Origin: Pelecanus crispus
Taxonomy: Eukaryota; Chordata; Aves; Pelecaniformes; Pelecanidae
Reading direction: 5' to 3'
Assembly: GCF_030463565.1 (NCBI RefSeq)
Contig: NC_134662.1
Coordinates: 744,001 to 808,000, forward strand
DNA length: 64,000 bases
Shown here: positions 23,101 through 38,100 of the stretch, in pieces
How the letters are laid out: each line of letters begins with the position of its first letter
How positions within the stretch are numbered: position 1 is the first letter of the stretch
Notes under the pieces: model-generated
Seen by the model: the letters and a program-made list of their open reading frames with translations, nothing else
The model's database searches: none
Told to the model about the DNA's origin: nothing
Position numbers and translations under genes: made by a program

Positions 23101-26100
23101 GCAACCTGTGCCAGTGCTTGACCACCCTCATTGTAAAAAATTGCTTTCTTATGTCTAGTCTAAATCTATTCTTCTTTAGTTTAAAACCATTACCCCTTGT
23201 CCTGTTACAACAGGCCTTGCTAAAAACATTGTCCCCATCTTCCCTGTAGGCCCCCTTTAAGTACTGGAAGGCCGCAATAAGGTCTCCCTGCAGCCTTCTC
23301 TTCTCCAGGCTGAGCAACCCCAGCTCTCTCAGCCTGTCCTCATAGGAGAGGAGTTCCATCCTCGGATCATTTTTGTGGCCCTCCTCTGGACCTGCTGCAA
23401 CAGGTCCACATCCTTCTTGTGCTGAGGGGCCCAGAGCTGGACGCAGTACTCCAGGTGAGGTCTCACCAGAGTGGAGCAGAGGGGCAGAATCACCTCCCTC
23501 AACCTGCTGGCCACGCTTCTTTTGATGTAGCCCAGGATATGGTTGGCTTTCTGGGCTGCAAGCACACATTGCCAGCTCATGTCCAGCTTTTCATCCACCA
23601 GTACCCCAAGTCCTTCTTCGCAGGGCTGCTCTCAACCCCATCACACCCCAGCCTGTACTAATATCGGGGGTTGCCCCGTCCCAGGTGCAGGACCTTGCAC
23701 TTGACCTTGTGGAACCTCATGATGGTCACACAGGCCCACCTGTCCCAGCTTGTCCAGGTCCCTTTGGATGACATCTCGTCCTTCTGGCATGTCAACCACA
23801 CCACTCAGCTTGGTGTCATCTGCAAACTTGCTGGGAGTGCACTCAATCCCACTGTCTATGTCATTGATGAAGATGTTAAACAGCACTGGTCCCAGTACGG
23901 ACCCCTGAGGGACTCCCCTTGTCACCGGTCTCCATGTGGAGATCGAGCCGTTGACCATGACCCTCTGGATGTGACCATCCAACCAATTCCTTATGCACCA
24001 AAGAGTCCACCCATCAAATCCATATCTCCCCAATTTAGAGAGAAGGATGTTGTGGGGGACTGTGTTGAAGGCTTTACAGAAGTCCAAATAGATGACATCT
24101 GTTGCTTTTCTCTTGTCCACTGATGCAGTCACTCCTTCATAGAAAGCCACTAGGTTGGTCAGGCAGGACTTGCCCTTGTTGAATCATAGAATCATTTAGG
24201 TTGGAAAAGACCTCCAAGATCATCCAGTCCAACCATTAACCTACACTACCAAGTCTGCTCTAAGCCAATCAAGAGTAGACTAGACTAAACCATGTCCCCA
24301 AGTGCCACATCTACCCTTTTTTTGAACACTTCCAGGGATGGGGACTCCACCACCTCTCTGGGTAGCCTGTTCCAATGCTTGACCACCCTTTCCGTAAAGA
24401 AATTTTTCCTAATTTCCAACCTAAACCTCCCCTGGCGCAGCTTGAGCCCATTTCCACTCATCCTATCGCTAACTACTTGGGAGAAGAGACTAACACCCAC
24501 CTCACTACAACCTCCTTTCAGGTAGTTGTAGAGAGCGATAAGGTCTCCCCTCAGCCTCCTCTTCTCTAGGCTAAACAACCCCAGTTCCCTCAGCCGCTCC
24601 TCATAAGGCCTGTGCTCCAGACCCTTCACCAGCTTCCTTGCCCTTCTCTGAACACGCTCCAGCACCTCAATGTCTTTCTTGTAGTGAGGGGCCCAAAACT
24701 GGACACAGTATTCCACGTGCGGCCTCACCAGCGCCGAGTACAGGGGAACAATCACCTCCCTGCTCCTGCTGGCCACACTATTCCTGATACAAGCCAGGAT
24801 GCTGTTGGCCTTCTTGGCCACGTGGGCACACTGCTGGCTCATGTTCAGCTGGCTGTCAACCAACACCCCCAGGTCCTTTTCAGCCAGGCAGCTTTCCAGC
24901 CACTCTTCCCCAAGACTGTCGCATTGCATGGGGTTGTTGTGACCCAAGTGCAGGACCCGACACTTGGCCTTGTTAAACCTCGTACAGTTGTCCTCGGCCC
25001 ATCAGTCCAGCCTGTCCAGGTCCCTCTGCAGGGCCCTCCTACCCTCCAGCAGATCGACACTCCCACCCAGCTTGGTGTCGTCTGCAAACTTACTGAGGCT
25101 GCACTCAATCCCCTCATCCAGATCATCGATAAAGATATTAAGCAAGGCTGGCCCCAAAACAGAGCCCTGGGGAACACCGCTCGTGACCATCTGCCAACTA
25201 CTCTGTGCTGGCTGTCTGAAATCACCTCCCTGTCCTCCATGTGCTTGAGCATATCTTCTAGGAGGATGTGCTCCATGATCTTCCTAGACACAGAGGTGAA
25301 GCTGACAGGTCAGTAGTTCCCACGGTCCTCCTTTCTTCCCTTTTTAAAAATGGGCACAACATTCCCCTTCCTCCAGTCAGCAGGGACTTCACCTGACTGC
25401 CATGACTTTTCAAATATCATGGAGAGTGGTTTGGCAACTACATCAGCCAATTCCCTCAGGACTCTGGGGTGCATCTCATCAGGTCCCATAGACTTGTGTA
25501 CACCGAGGTTCCTCAGGTGGTCTCGAACCTGATCTTCCCTTACAGTGGGAGGGGCTTTACCCCCCTGGTCCGCATGTTTTGGTCCATTGCTTTGGGAGGG
25601 GTGAGGAGAGAGGTTGCCAGTGAAGACTGAGGCAAAGAAGTTGTTGAGTACCTCCGCTTTCTCCTTGTCTTTTGATACTAGGTTGCCATTCTTGTTCATT
25701 GGCCGGGGGGGGGGTGTGCACGCTTTCTTTAACCTTCCTTTTCTGGTTGATATACCTGTAGAAGCCCTTCTTGTTATTCTTTACATCCCTTGCCAAATTC
25801 AGTTCCAGAATCCAGTTACATTAACAATATTTGATATTCCTAAGCACTGGATTCCCAAATCACTGGGCTAAAATAGTATTTTGAGAATGCTACATTTAAT
25901 ATGTGGTCAATTTTGTCCTGACTATGCAATATCTCATATGAAGCTAAGTACAGGTATAATTTACATTTGCTCTCAGCATTGTCTTTTTATAGTCTTTTAC
26001 CAGACAGCTCTACTTAAACATTGAAGTTGCGCTGCAAGAAGACTTTGAGGCTCTGAAGCAGTAATTAAACATCAGCAAGACCCTCCTTCTTCAAAAAGAA

Positions 26101-29100
26101 GCACAGTTGCTGCAGGAAGCTTTCAACACTTCAGATAAACATTCGGATACAAAATAAATGCTCAGAAAGCAGGATAAAAACTAATTTTTGAGGGTTGGGT
26201 TTTGGTTTGGGTTTGGTTTTTTTTTTTCTTTTTAAACTCAATTATGCAAATCCAGATCAATGTTTGCAGGGCATGACATGGGATATCTCTTTCTTTAGTC
26301 ATCTGTCTGGTTGTGTCCCCTCCCAACCTCTTGTGCACCGTCCAGTCTATTCACTGGGGGGAACAGTGTGAGAAACAGAGGAGGCCTTGACACTGTGCAA
26401 ACACTGTTCAGCAATAGCTAAAACATTAGTTTGTTATCAACATTGTTTTGGCCACAGATATAAATCACAGCACCATACCAGCTGCTATGAAGAAAATTAA
26501 CTCCATCCCAGCCAGACCCAGTACAGGCCTGTAATTAAAACTCTTAGAAATATAATCTTCACTGCTTGTCACAAATACTGTTGGAGTTTGGAGTTTTGAC
26601 AGCAGTGACTGCTGGTCACTGAAGCAGTGAAAAGTATATGCAGTATGTAGTATTGAGAATCTGCATGTGCTACCTAGGATACGAGACAAAAAGAGATCCA
26701 ATGATGCTGTGGGGTCTTGTCAGATCTACAGCAAAGGTGTCCAAGGCTGAGTTTTGGAGCCATGTGGATTTGGAACTGATCATTACTTCAGGCTGTACTT
26801 TCAGGAGTTGGTAGGGACCAGGCCTCTTATTCTAGGGGTCTTACCTGTTCTGCAGTAGTCCAGCTTCTTTCTATTACTCTGGTTATACACATATATGCAC
26901 CATTCTGGCTGTGTTGTTTGGGGTTGGGGTTTTTTTTGTTTGTTTTGGTTTATTGTTTTTTTTAGAGTTTTTTGTTTTTTAAACACATCCAGTAACATTC
27001 AGTGAGGTTTCATTTGATTCTTTGGCCAGTTGCTGTGTAGGAGGGAATCTGCCTAAATGTATCTGAGTCTTTGTTTGAAGTACAATGGAAGTAAAACAAA
27101 TACCACTGTACTCCCTGCACAGATACTGGAACTTTGTAGAAACTTTTGGTTTTCTTTTAAAATACAAAGCAGGGTAGTCATCAGTAAGTTACACCCATCA
27201 TTCTGCTCTTTCATGTGACACAAAACTCTTGTAGTGAAATCTTTGTTACATTTTCAGGTGTACTGTGAGTATGGGATGGTACATGTCCTTTCAGAGAAGG
27301 GGAGCAGCAAAGGAAAAGACTACTGTATCCTCTTCAACTCTCAGTGGGCCCATTTGCCACATGATCTGGGTAAAGCTGTAAGTATCTAGCCAAGCAATGA
27401 CAGAAAAATGTATTCAGAAATGCCTTTGTTACAGGGAAACTTGTAATTTCTAACTTGGATTAGTAGAATTTAAAGCAACTACTTTGTTTGCTCTACTTAG
27501 AAAATATTTTTATCTGTTAAGATCATCCTAGGCAGTGCTATGATGGCAATATTCTTTTCCAAGCAGCATGCAGAGGTAATGACTACTGGTTCAAAACAAA
27601 AATCTTCCTTTTGCACAACATGATCAATTAAATGAAAATGGCACTTACCTGTGGTTGGAAAGAAGGTTTTGTATGTCAGTGTGATACAAAAATATACCAT
27701 GTGGCCTTGCTATGATAGACTGCTCCTGTTCTTGCCTCATTTGGTCTATCTGCACACCCTGCCATTCAAAAGGCTGAAACAAACCTACAACAAACTTGCA
27801 ATTGAAAGCAGCAGTACTGGAACTCCAGCCTGCCCTCTACTTGTTTAACCTTTACAGTATTTCTTACTGATTTGGTACTGTAGTGTCAAGAATAGTTCAT
27901 TAAACTCTAAGTACATCCTGATGTTGTTGAACGTACACAGCTTTACTTGCTTTCAGCATTCTGTTCTTGAAACAACATAATGAGAACTTCAGAGATGTGT
28001 AATTAATTCTATTTGTACAGTACTTGACACTCTTGCAAATGTATTTGCTTTTGTTAATCTGAAACAGTTCCAGGATTTTACCACCCAAGAATGCTAAAAG
28101 AGTGATACGTACATATGTATTTAAAATACCTTTTCATAGGATTCTTTGGTATGCCAAAAAAGTGGTTGTGAGCCACAAAAGGACTTTTTCATCCATGGGA
28201 CATGGTGTTTTCTCAGTTTTCTTGCAAATGCTGTGGAAACAGAGTATGGATAATCTTCCAGAGATTTGATTAAATGTTAGCTCATTTGAAGTTTAACATA
28301 ATGTTTTAATGATATGCAAATGAAAAAGCGAGTGTAGCATTTAGTGCTAGTTAATGGTTGGACTTGATGATCTTAAAGGTCTTTTCCAACCTAAATGATT
28401 CTATGATTCTAATATACTGAACTGTGACCTTTAGTGCTTTCTCAGCGGCTTATAGTTCTGTCAAGTGTAAGAATAATTAGTCACAAACTGTGTCAAGCTT
28501 CTGCTGCATTATCCAAAGCTGAATGAGCTGACAATTGAGTCAATTCCTCACTCTCTTCTGTGAGAAAAAGTTACTGTCACTGAATGATGAAATCAGCAAA
28601 TGCACTTTGCATGAGCTACTGATTGGGGAAGATGTGGAGTAGTTGACTGATACTCTGTTCATTTTATTCATTGTATTCCTTAATCTACCAGTTGAGTGCT
28701 ACACACAATGATTAATGTTCCTTATCAATGTATAATCAAGTCTTAATTACCCATGATGGGTTTATCACAGTTGCAGATTGCTCTCTAGCTACATAGATAG
28801 CTCAGATGCTGCAGCTGCCTTTGCCTTGTGTAGACCCAGCTATTAAACTCTTGCTCTTGACCTGACTGTGTGACATGAAGTCCGCTCATATACGCACTGT
28901 ATCCCTTTGCTTCAATGGCAGAAGTGGGAATGCAGAAGTGCATGAAGCTGGTTTGAGAGGCTTAGGGCAGACTTCCCACAGTCTCTAGCATTCTAGACTC
29001 TAGGATTTGTGAGAGCTGGGGACTGTACTGTAGGCATTTTGTTTCAACCAGTCTCATAAAAAGTCACTGGAGACATTTCAGTAGCTCTGCAGGAACTAAT

Positions 29101-32100
29101 GTAATCCAGAATAGCTTGCACTGAATTGAAACTGAAGCACTCAACAGGTCCTGACCTGCCTTCCACAGCGCACTTGGGTTGCCTATGCTATATCCCTTGC
29201 CTAACCCTGTTTCCTGCCTCAGCCCTCCCTCTGCCTTTCCCTTCTTTCACGTTCTCCCTCCTTCTCCTTCCCTCCAGTACTCCAGTAGTACAATTAACTG
29301 AGGTGATGCAGTGCACCAACCTGGGCTCACTCTGCATTTGTGTTGTGCTGTGATGGAGCTGATAAGCTTTCCTGAAACCTGGGAAACCAGGAAGCGTGTG
29401 TAGAGATATTTTACTGTCTCTAAAGTAGGAGCCAGGTTGGAGACAGCAGTTTTCTGAATAAGCTTAAGCTGTTAGTAGCTCCGACCCTTACCTTTCCCTC
29501 CTAAAACAGTAAAGTCAGTTATACAGGTATTTGGTATTGTATCACGTACCTGTGGATTTCTAATACAAAGTGTTACATGTGTCAGCTCTTCAGGTTAAAA
29601 CTTTACCCTGACACTTCTCAAACCTAACAGCTTAACTCCTAGCAAGAGTGGGGCTGTGACCTGCTTCTGTTAGCACGGCTCACACCAAGAATCAGTTATT
29701 TGATAGGTAATTGCATTTTTCAGGTGATGCAAATAGAACTGGGCAAAGATGGTCATTGTTGTTTAGGTTTTGCAAGGAACAATTTGTGCCTGTGTTATTT
29801 CTAAAACCTTGAAGTGTCTTTGGGCTGTTCCTGTGTAAACATACAAGAGTAGATGTCTTTGGGTCTGAGGAGGACCAAAACTAAGGAATTGGGGCAGGCC
29901 CGCAACATAGCTGAATTGCAAGCAGTGAGAGAAGCAGCTTAGAATCCAGTATCCAGGTGCTTAGGATCCAAAATCTCTGCTAACTGGGTATGGTTGGTTT
30001 CAGGATGGAAGTTTATTTTTGTTGCATATGCTTTCCTACTTCACCCCAGCCTGTGTTTGTGCTTCTAGCTGTTCATACCCTACATCATCTCAGTCTGCCA
30101 CTCTGTGCCACCCTAGCAGTTATAACACTTTGCTGTACTCCTCCTACATCCTGGATGCGTGCATCAGAACAGCAACAGTGCTGAAGAAAACAAAGCAAGT
30201 GCAGATCATAACCCAACTTCTATTACCAGCGGAATTCTGTATAATAAGGTGAAGGACCCTACATAATAGGGAGGGCAGCACTATTTCAGCTTTCAGGTTT
30301 CTCTGAGAATACTTTATCACTCCATTAGTTGAAAGCTGTAAATTGCCCTTTAGAAATTCTGTGGTTTCTGCTCTTGACTTCTTTTACAATTTTATTTTAT
30401 ATCTATGTATTTAACTAATTTATTTCTTTTCAGTCACTCTTGCAACTGCAGGATCAGACAGCATCTGTTTTGTGTTCTCCTTCTGATGTACCTGATGGGG
30501 GATTTAATAATCAAATCCCCATGGTGATGCGAGGGAATTGCACCTTTTATGAGAAAGTGAGGCTTGCTCAGATAAATGGAGCTCGTGGGCTGCTCATTGT
30601 TAGTAGGGAAAGACTGGTAAGTCTCTTTCTGTCTTTCTGTATTGCTGTTACTCCTCTGATTATAAATATTGTCTTGTTTTCAGTGCTTATTGCTGGTATT
30701 TGATGCTCCTCTTCAAAATAAATGATATGTGTGTGTGTGTGTTTATGCATGTATATACATTGCATAGCTATGTGTGGAAATAATACAGCTGAAGAAAGGA
30801 TTAATGAAACAAGAGGAGGTACTCATTTAAGTAAGAAGAGTGCTGCATAGATCCTATGTAACATTCAACTCAAGGGCTCAGAATTATCCTTATGAAATAC
30901 TGGAATCAAAGAAGGAGGTTGGTTTCTTGACTCATACTACTACCTTCAATGAGATCTAGAGCACAGTAAATCTAGTGCTTTAGATTCAGCTGGAGCATCA
31001 CCAATGTATGTTTTGTAAAATTAGTAGTTTTGAATACTGTAGTTAATCCTAGAGGCACACATCAGTCATAAAACCATGACCCTGATGTGCAAAAGGTACT
31101 GCTTGAAGTTTAGTTGCTGCATTTTGCTGGAAACAGGCATACATTTTGACTTTGAGTTTTTGCTGTCATTATGTTCCTTTCTAGAATATTTTCCAAATTA
31201 ACAGAAATGGAACTTGCAACTTTAACCCTTTTGAAATAGTGGAAGTATTTGCAGAAATTAATAACTGTCTTTCAGGTTCCTCCTGGGGGTAATAGGAGTC
31301 AATATGAAGAAATCGATATTCCTGTGGCACTGCTCAGCTATACTGATATGTTGGATATTGGCAAGGTAAACTAAATACTAAATGTTCTGATTCATATTAT
31401 CGCATTTAAATGAGTCATTGCTCAACAGTATTCGAAGTCCGTCTTAGGCACTTTGAATCTGTAGAGAGTTGTAGTCATGAAGATTGCATTATTATGTTTT
31501 GAAAACAAAAATACAAATTTCGTGGCGGGGGGGCGGTGTCGTGGTTTAGCCCCAGCCAGCAACTAAGCACCACACAGCCGCTTGCTCACTCCCCCTACCC
31601 CGATGGGATGGGGGAGAGAATCGGAGGCGTATGAGTGAGAAACACTCCTGGGTTGAGATAAGAACAGTTTAATAATTGAAATAAAGTAAAATAGTAATGC
31701 TAATAGTAACAGTATAATAATGATAATAATAATAATGATACACGAAGCAAGTGATGCACAATGCAATTGCTCACCACCCAACGACCGATACCCAGACAGT
31801 TCCCGAGCAGCGATCGCAGCTCCCTGGCCACCCCCCCCCAGTTTATATACTGAGCATGACGTCATATGGTATGGAATAGCCCTTTGGTCAGTTTGGATCA
31901 ACTATTCTGGCTGTGCCCCCTCCCAGTTTCTTGTGCGCCTGGCAGAGCATGGGAAGCTGAAAAAGTCCTTGACTAGCATAAGCAGTACTCAGCAACAGCT
32001 AAAAACATCAGCATGTTATCAACATTCTTCTACTAAATCCAAAACACAGCACTATGCCTGCTGCTAGGAAGAAAATTAACTCTATCCCAGCCGAAAACAG

Positions 32101-35100
32101 GACAGGCGGTTTTCATTTTCAGAATAAAATCAAAATGGATCCTGGTGCTGGAAATAAATATCACTAATAGTAGAGCCAATAGATTGCTCCTAAGTATTTA
32201 TAATAAAGCTTGATTCTGAGGTTGCTTAGTGAAAACTAAACCGAACCTTTGCTAAGGTAGCTTTTTGGAAGTTCTTCATAACTTGTACTTGTACTCCACA
32301 GAGTTTTGGCAGCTCAGTGAAAGGGGCAATGTATGCACCAAATGAGCCTGTACTAGACTATAACATGGTGATTATATTTGTCATGGCTGTGGGGACTGTT
32401 GCAATTGGAGGCTACTGGGCAGGAAGCAGAGATGTGAAAAAGTGAGTAACTGGAATGTAGTATGTCAGTTTTCTTGTATTTTTCACAGAAAAAAAAATAC
32501 ATGGTGTTTATTTAAAGATCACCTGGTAGATCTGCTAATGAGGTTTGGAGGCTGTCTATATAACCAGAATGGGAAAATGCTAATGTTTGAAAGGCCCTGA
32601 GCCTTGTATCAGCCTTGTCACTGTATGAAATTATTAGAGTATAATTTGCATGTAGAGTATTCTGGTATTTTGCCTTGTCAAAAAGCCAAACACTTGAAAA
32701 GCTCAGAAGGAACATTGGCTAGTAATAGGCTTCCTATTTGGGCTTTTGCAAAAGTTCACCATAAAAATCTTTTGTAAGAAAAAAAAAAAAAATTGTTTTT
32801 ACTAGTATAGTGCAAACCAAACTGATTAGATGGCTAACATATATTATGTTTATTAATAATCTTTTATTGAAATTTTGTGGTTACTTTTTGCCAGTAAGTG
32901 GAGTTGGGGGGAGGAGGCCATCTGTGCCACACTTATTTCTAACATTTACTTTATATACACAGCCTGACTTTAGGATTTCTTCTGAAGTCAGCAAATCATT
33001 CTGTGGTAATTTTGAGGCTTCTGTTGAGTTGTTAGTAAATGAAAAATAGTACTCTTCATAAGCAAACGCAGCGATTACTGTTTTATGCATTGTATTATAT
33101 CTGATGTTCGTACATCCATGTAAAATGTGGAGTTCTACTGACCTGAGTGGAAATCAATGCAAGCATTGGTGTCATGTCATGTTTTCCAACCCCATGTTGT
33201 TCTTGCTGAAGATTCAGTGCCCTTTTATATTTTGTTGCAGAAGGAATGGACTGATTATAGCCATGTTACTCTTTCAGGCGGTACATGAAGCACAAACGTG
33301 ATGATGGGGCAGAGAAACACGATGATGAAACAGTTGATGTGACTCCAATAATGATCTGTGTATTTGTAGTGATGTGCTGCTCAATGCTGGTCCTCCTTTA
33401 TTTCTTCTATGACCACTTAGGTACTGTTAAAGTTGTATTTGTATTGATACATCTTCAGTATCACAAGGCTGCCATCGTTTAAAGAACATTTTTACTGTGA
33501 AAATAATTATGAAACGGCTGTCTTCTGCCATGTTTCTTCATCCTGGTATGATTTAAAACCCTGTAAGAAAACCCACTGAGTAGATTTCTATACCTACTTT
33601 TAGTGAGGTTGCATTAGATGATCACAGAGCTTCTTTCAAATGTTAAAGCCTACTAAGTAGACACAGACTTAATGCCTTCTACCTTTTATTTTTGTCAAAG
33701 GTGTTCTCAAACCTATACTTGTCTTTCTATTATTGTTCAATTTGAAGTTAAGTTATGGCATCCAGGATCAATTTTTTTATCTTTATAAAGATGATAAGTT
33801 TCTACTGATCACTTATCGAATTGATTGGCAAAAGAACATGAGAGCCTAATGCACTGGAACTCCCATCCTCATATTTCTGAGGAAGTTATGAAAGATGCAT
33901 CCCATCTGCATTAATTCATTTTGCTACTGAGTGATTTTAAGAGTTCCCTTATAACGCTCACATATACTCATAATGAGAAGATAAACACTTCACCATAAAT
34001 TGCCTTTTAGGTTTATGACTTAATGACTTACATTAAGAATATTAGCACAAAGGTTTTGATTTGTTGAAGTAGCTATTGCATAAAGTACACCTGAGTAAAA
34101 TGAGCTAGAATTAGACACTTAAAGAGCATAAATCTAGGCAACAATCATTTGAATTCTCTGACTTTAACTTTCACTGGTGAAATGTAAGCCTTACTTCTCA
34201 TTCAGGCTTTCTGATTGTCTGTTCTGCATTCAGCCAGGATATGGAGAAAAAAAAAAAAAGCATCTCTTGCCTTATCCTACTTGGACTTACTGCTTTTTCT
34301 TTCTTAGTGTATGTTATCATAGGAATATTCTGCCTGGCTGCCTCAATTGGTCTTTACAGTTGTCTGTCTCCCTTTGTAAGAAGATTCCCCTTGGGAAAGT
34401 GTAGGTATGTGGCAACTTCTAAATTTTTAATAGGCAAAATTAGTTTTTTATAACATTGGGTAGATGTGGGATTTACAGGGTGGTTTCGTACTTCAAAACG
34501 TTTATAAAGGAGGAGGGTAACTACATAGGCAACTGTAGCTTTGGTGTGTTTCATTTTCAGAATCCCAGACAACAACTTGCCTTATTTTCACAAGCGTCCA
34601 CAGGTCCGGATGTTGCTATTGGCAATATTCTGTATCTCTGTCAGCGTAGTCTGGGGAATCTTCAGAAACGAAGATCAGTAAGTGTATATTTTTGGTTTTG
34701 TGCTAGAAACTGTAATATGCTTTATAGTATAAGTAACTGACATCCATAGAAGCCTAAACTTATCCAGAATTTAGGAGTGACAGGAAAGAAACCAGGGACT
34801 TGGGCAGAAATTCTTAGTTGTTCCTTATGTACTTAATCTTCTTCTCATTGGTTTAAGTTACAGAAAACTGTCTCTTGTTAAGCTTGAGTTTCTCCGAGTC
34901 CAAGTCCATATTCTGATCTCTTTGGCTTAAGACAGATTTTGAGAAGTGGTAGGGAAAGTTGGGCACAAGTTGTCTAACATTTCTTCAGATGATGGTCTGC
35001 ATGTGCATTTGCTCAGAGTAAGAGCTGTGAAGATTGTCAGATCTTTAGTTTCTCTCAACTGTCTGGTATGAGTAAATAATTCTGTGTCCAGTATTGCTGT

Positions 35101-38100
35101 GGTACCTAATTATAGCATGTTCTTTGTACCACTTTTGTTAGAGGTTTTTTTTTTTTTTAACCCCTTACCTCATTCCCAGATGCTCCAGTTTCCCCATATA
35201 TACATGCTGTGTTCATCTTCTTGGTCCCTCTATCAGGGATTCTGTGTTGAATCTGAAATGCTGGCTTGTGTTTCTGCTGATGGTGCCAAAGATGTCTTGC
35301 TTGATTGCCTTTGTGGGGTCCATTTTCTGTGTTAAGGCTGTGGATCATTCACTAACAGAACTCATAAATCCAGGAAGCATCAACTCTGAAACACCTTTAA
35401 GAGAAATGTGTCAGACTGAGCAGTACAGAAGTACTGTAGACCTATTCCAACCTGGGATATTTAAGATTAGGAAATCTATTTTCTGCCTCAAAGCTGGAGT
35501 GGACCTGAGTGTCCCCCTGCACAAAGCTCCATCAGCAATACCTGATGCACTTGCTCAGGTATTGATCACAACAGCATAATGTCTCATCTGCATCTAGACC
35601 TTAGCAATATTAGCGAAACCTTAGTGTTTTGTGTCTCAAATCCTACTTCTGTTTGATGCTAGCAATTGAAAGTAAAGCAAAGAGCCTTGGTACTTCTATA
35701 TCTAACTTAGAAAACACAATGGAGAAACAGCCCCAACTGTAGGCTTCCCTCAGCACACACAGGTGTACACATATACACAGGCCAGAGGACCCCAGCACTT
35801 TCTATTTTGGTACCCACTGACCTTGTTCAGCCAGTTTTCAATCCACCTCACTGTCTGCTCATGCATCCTATACTTCATCAGTTTCTCTATAAGGACCTTA
35901 TTGGAGATTTTCAGTGGAAAGCCTTCCTGAAGTCTAAGTAGACAATATCCCCACTGTTCCCCCATCTACCAAACCAGTCATTTCATTGTAGAAGGCTACC
36001 AGGTTAATCAAGCACAACTTCCCATTTGCAAATCTGTGCTGACAACAATGTTGATCTCAAGCAAGTCTTCTAATAAAGTTTTTTGTCCCAAGCAGGTCCT
36101 TAGTGAGGACAAGGCTTGGTCTGGCTTCCCTACTGTTGCCTGCAAAAATGTTAACTCTCCTCTTTCTTTAGGTGGGCCTGGGTTCTGCAAGATGCTTTAG
36201 GAATCGCTTTCTGTCTTTACATGTTGAAAACAATTCGCCTGCCTACATTTAAGGTATGAAAGTTAAACAGGTGTAAAAAGAGGATGTTTGCCTATATATA
36301 TAGTTGAACAGAGGAGCCACTTATAATGGAGTACATTGGCTTGGAAATGCACTTCCATTCATATGTAGCTTGGAAAAGAATGATGTAATGACTATAATGT
36401 AGACCAGTAAGTGGCATGGGATTGTTATGCATGGTGTTTGGTAATTTAAAGTTCTGTAGAGTGTTTACTACTCGTAAATCACATGCCACACACTAACTTG
36501 GGGGGATGGTTTGGGGGGAGGGTGGGGGGGTGTTTTGGGGTTTTTTGGGGTTTTTTTTGTTGTTGGTTTTTGGTTTTTTGTTTGGGTGTTTTTTGTTTTT
36601 TGGTTTTTGTTTTTTTTCAAATTTGACACACAACTGATGCATCATTCTGGTGTTTTTTCAAATCTTCCAGAACTTATTCAGTATCCTAAGATAAAAAGCA
36701 GTATTAGTCATTTAGTTGCTCCTTAGGCAGCTCTTCAAACTCTGTTTCAAGTTATAGAATCATAGAATCGTTTAGGTTGGAAAAGACCTTTAAGATCATC
36801 CAGTCCAACCATTAACCTAACACTACCAAGTCCACCACTAAACCAATTAAGGGAAGAGTAATAATTTCATGTTTCCTGGCTTGGTGGCTAGATTATTTTT
36901 AAATGCAAGTAAAAACTAGGAATCATTAAGGTTATCTTCACCTATAAATTTGTTTCCCTGTACAGACTGGCCAAAGTAATATGCATACTGTTTCAAGCTA
37001 TGCCTAGCATCCTCCAGAGAAAATGCAGACCTTCTTTGTATTTCCTAACAAATTGAAATGGCATCATCTCCAGATTTTACAAGATAAAGAATTGTAGGAA
37101 CTAACATGTAATTTTGTGTATAAGAATTACTTTCTTTTATATGGTGCATGAGAGACCCAATTTCTTCCATCTGAAATATTTAGGAATTAAAAAAAATACC
37201 TGGGTGACATGTTAGCTTTTGCCTTGAATATTCTTAGGTTGGTAATTATTAATTCTTTGCTGTTTACTAATGCATAGTATGTAACTGCCAAGTATCTTGT
37301 TTCTTCCTTCAGGGTTGTACCTTGCTCCTCCTGGTTCTCTTTGTGTATGATGTATTCTTTGTATTTATCACACCTTTTCTAACAAAGGTAAGTACTTCTC
37401 TAGTGCCTGCTGCTCACAGAGCAAAGTGCAATGACCTGTTTCTCTGTGTTCCTAAATGATCCCAGACCTGCTGAGTGAAGTGCCGATTTACAATTTTTCC
37501 CTTTTTTCTTTAGACCGGGGAGAGTATAATGGTGGAGGTGGCTGCAGGCCCGTCTGATTCTGCCACTCATGAAAAGGTACTGTATGTAGTCTGAAAATAT
37601 GCCACTAACTTCCAGCTATTACACTTTCATCTTCTCTAAAATTCAAAGACCACAAAGGTGAAATGGAGATGCCAGTCTGAAAATAATTTAATGTGGAAAT
37701 AAGCACTTCTGAGCTCTCTGGAAATCTACGCCAAACACAGGGGGCAAAGCAGGCTTTTAGTGGTTCATTGCAACAGCTTTGGTCTTCATTTATTAAAAGG
37801 GTTTCAGTATAAGGAAGCTGGCTAGCTCAGCTTCACAAAAGCATGTGACCATATTTGTAAATATAACTTATTGCTAATCAAGTATATCCATTTTTACCTA
37901 AAGAAATAAAACTTATGTGATCAGTCTATCTCTTCCCCCTCCTCCCCTGTTTTGATAACTGCTTTAAGAAAAGCTGAGGCAAAGGAGAGAAACACGAATT
38001 GCAGATGGAAAGAAAACAGAAGTCAGCATTCAGTGGTTCTGCACCGTTTGACAGCAGCCAGCTGCATGCACAGAGCTGCACAACATGATGTGGTTGACTC

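Noticed and set aside
23671-25316. Long open frames on the + strand inside the CR1 copies
   Set aside because: They are antisense to the CR1 reverse transcriptase frame, which is the known coding direction. The same antisense frame recurs at 42 and 59 kb.
31563-31901. Frames with a run of isoleucines and leucines in the LTRs at 31.6 and 48.7 kb, a possible membrane protein
   Set aside because: The isoleucine run is the translated AAT/ATT repeat of the LTR. Both copies are non-coding solo LTRs.
36511-36726. Gly/Phe/Val/Trp-rich open frame
   Set aside because: Translation of a G/T low-complexity tract with no splice sites or family match.
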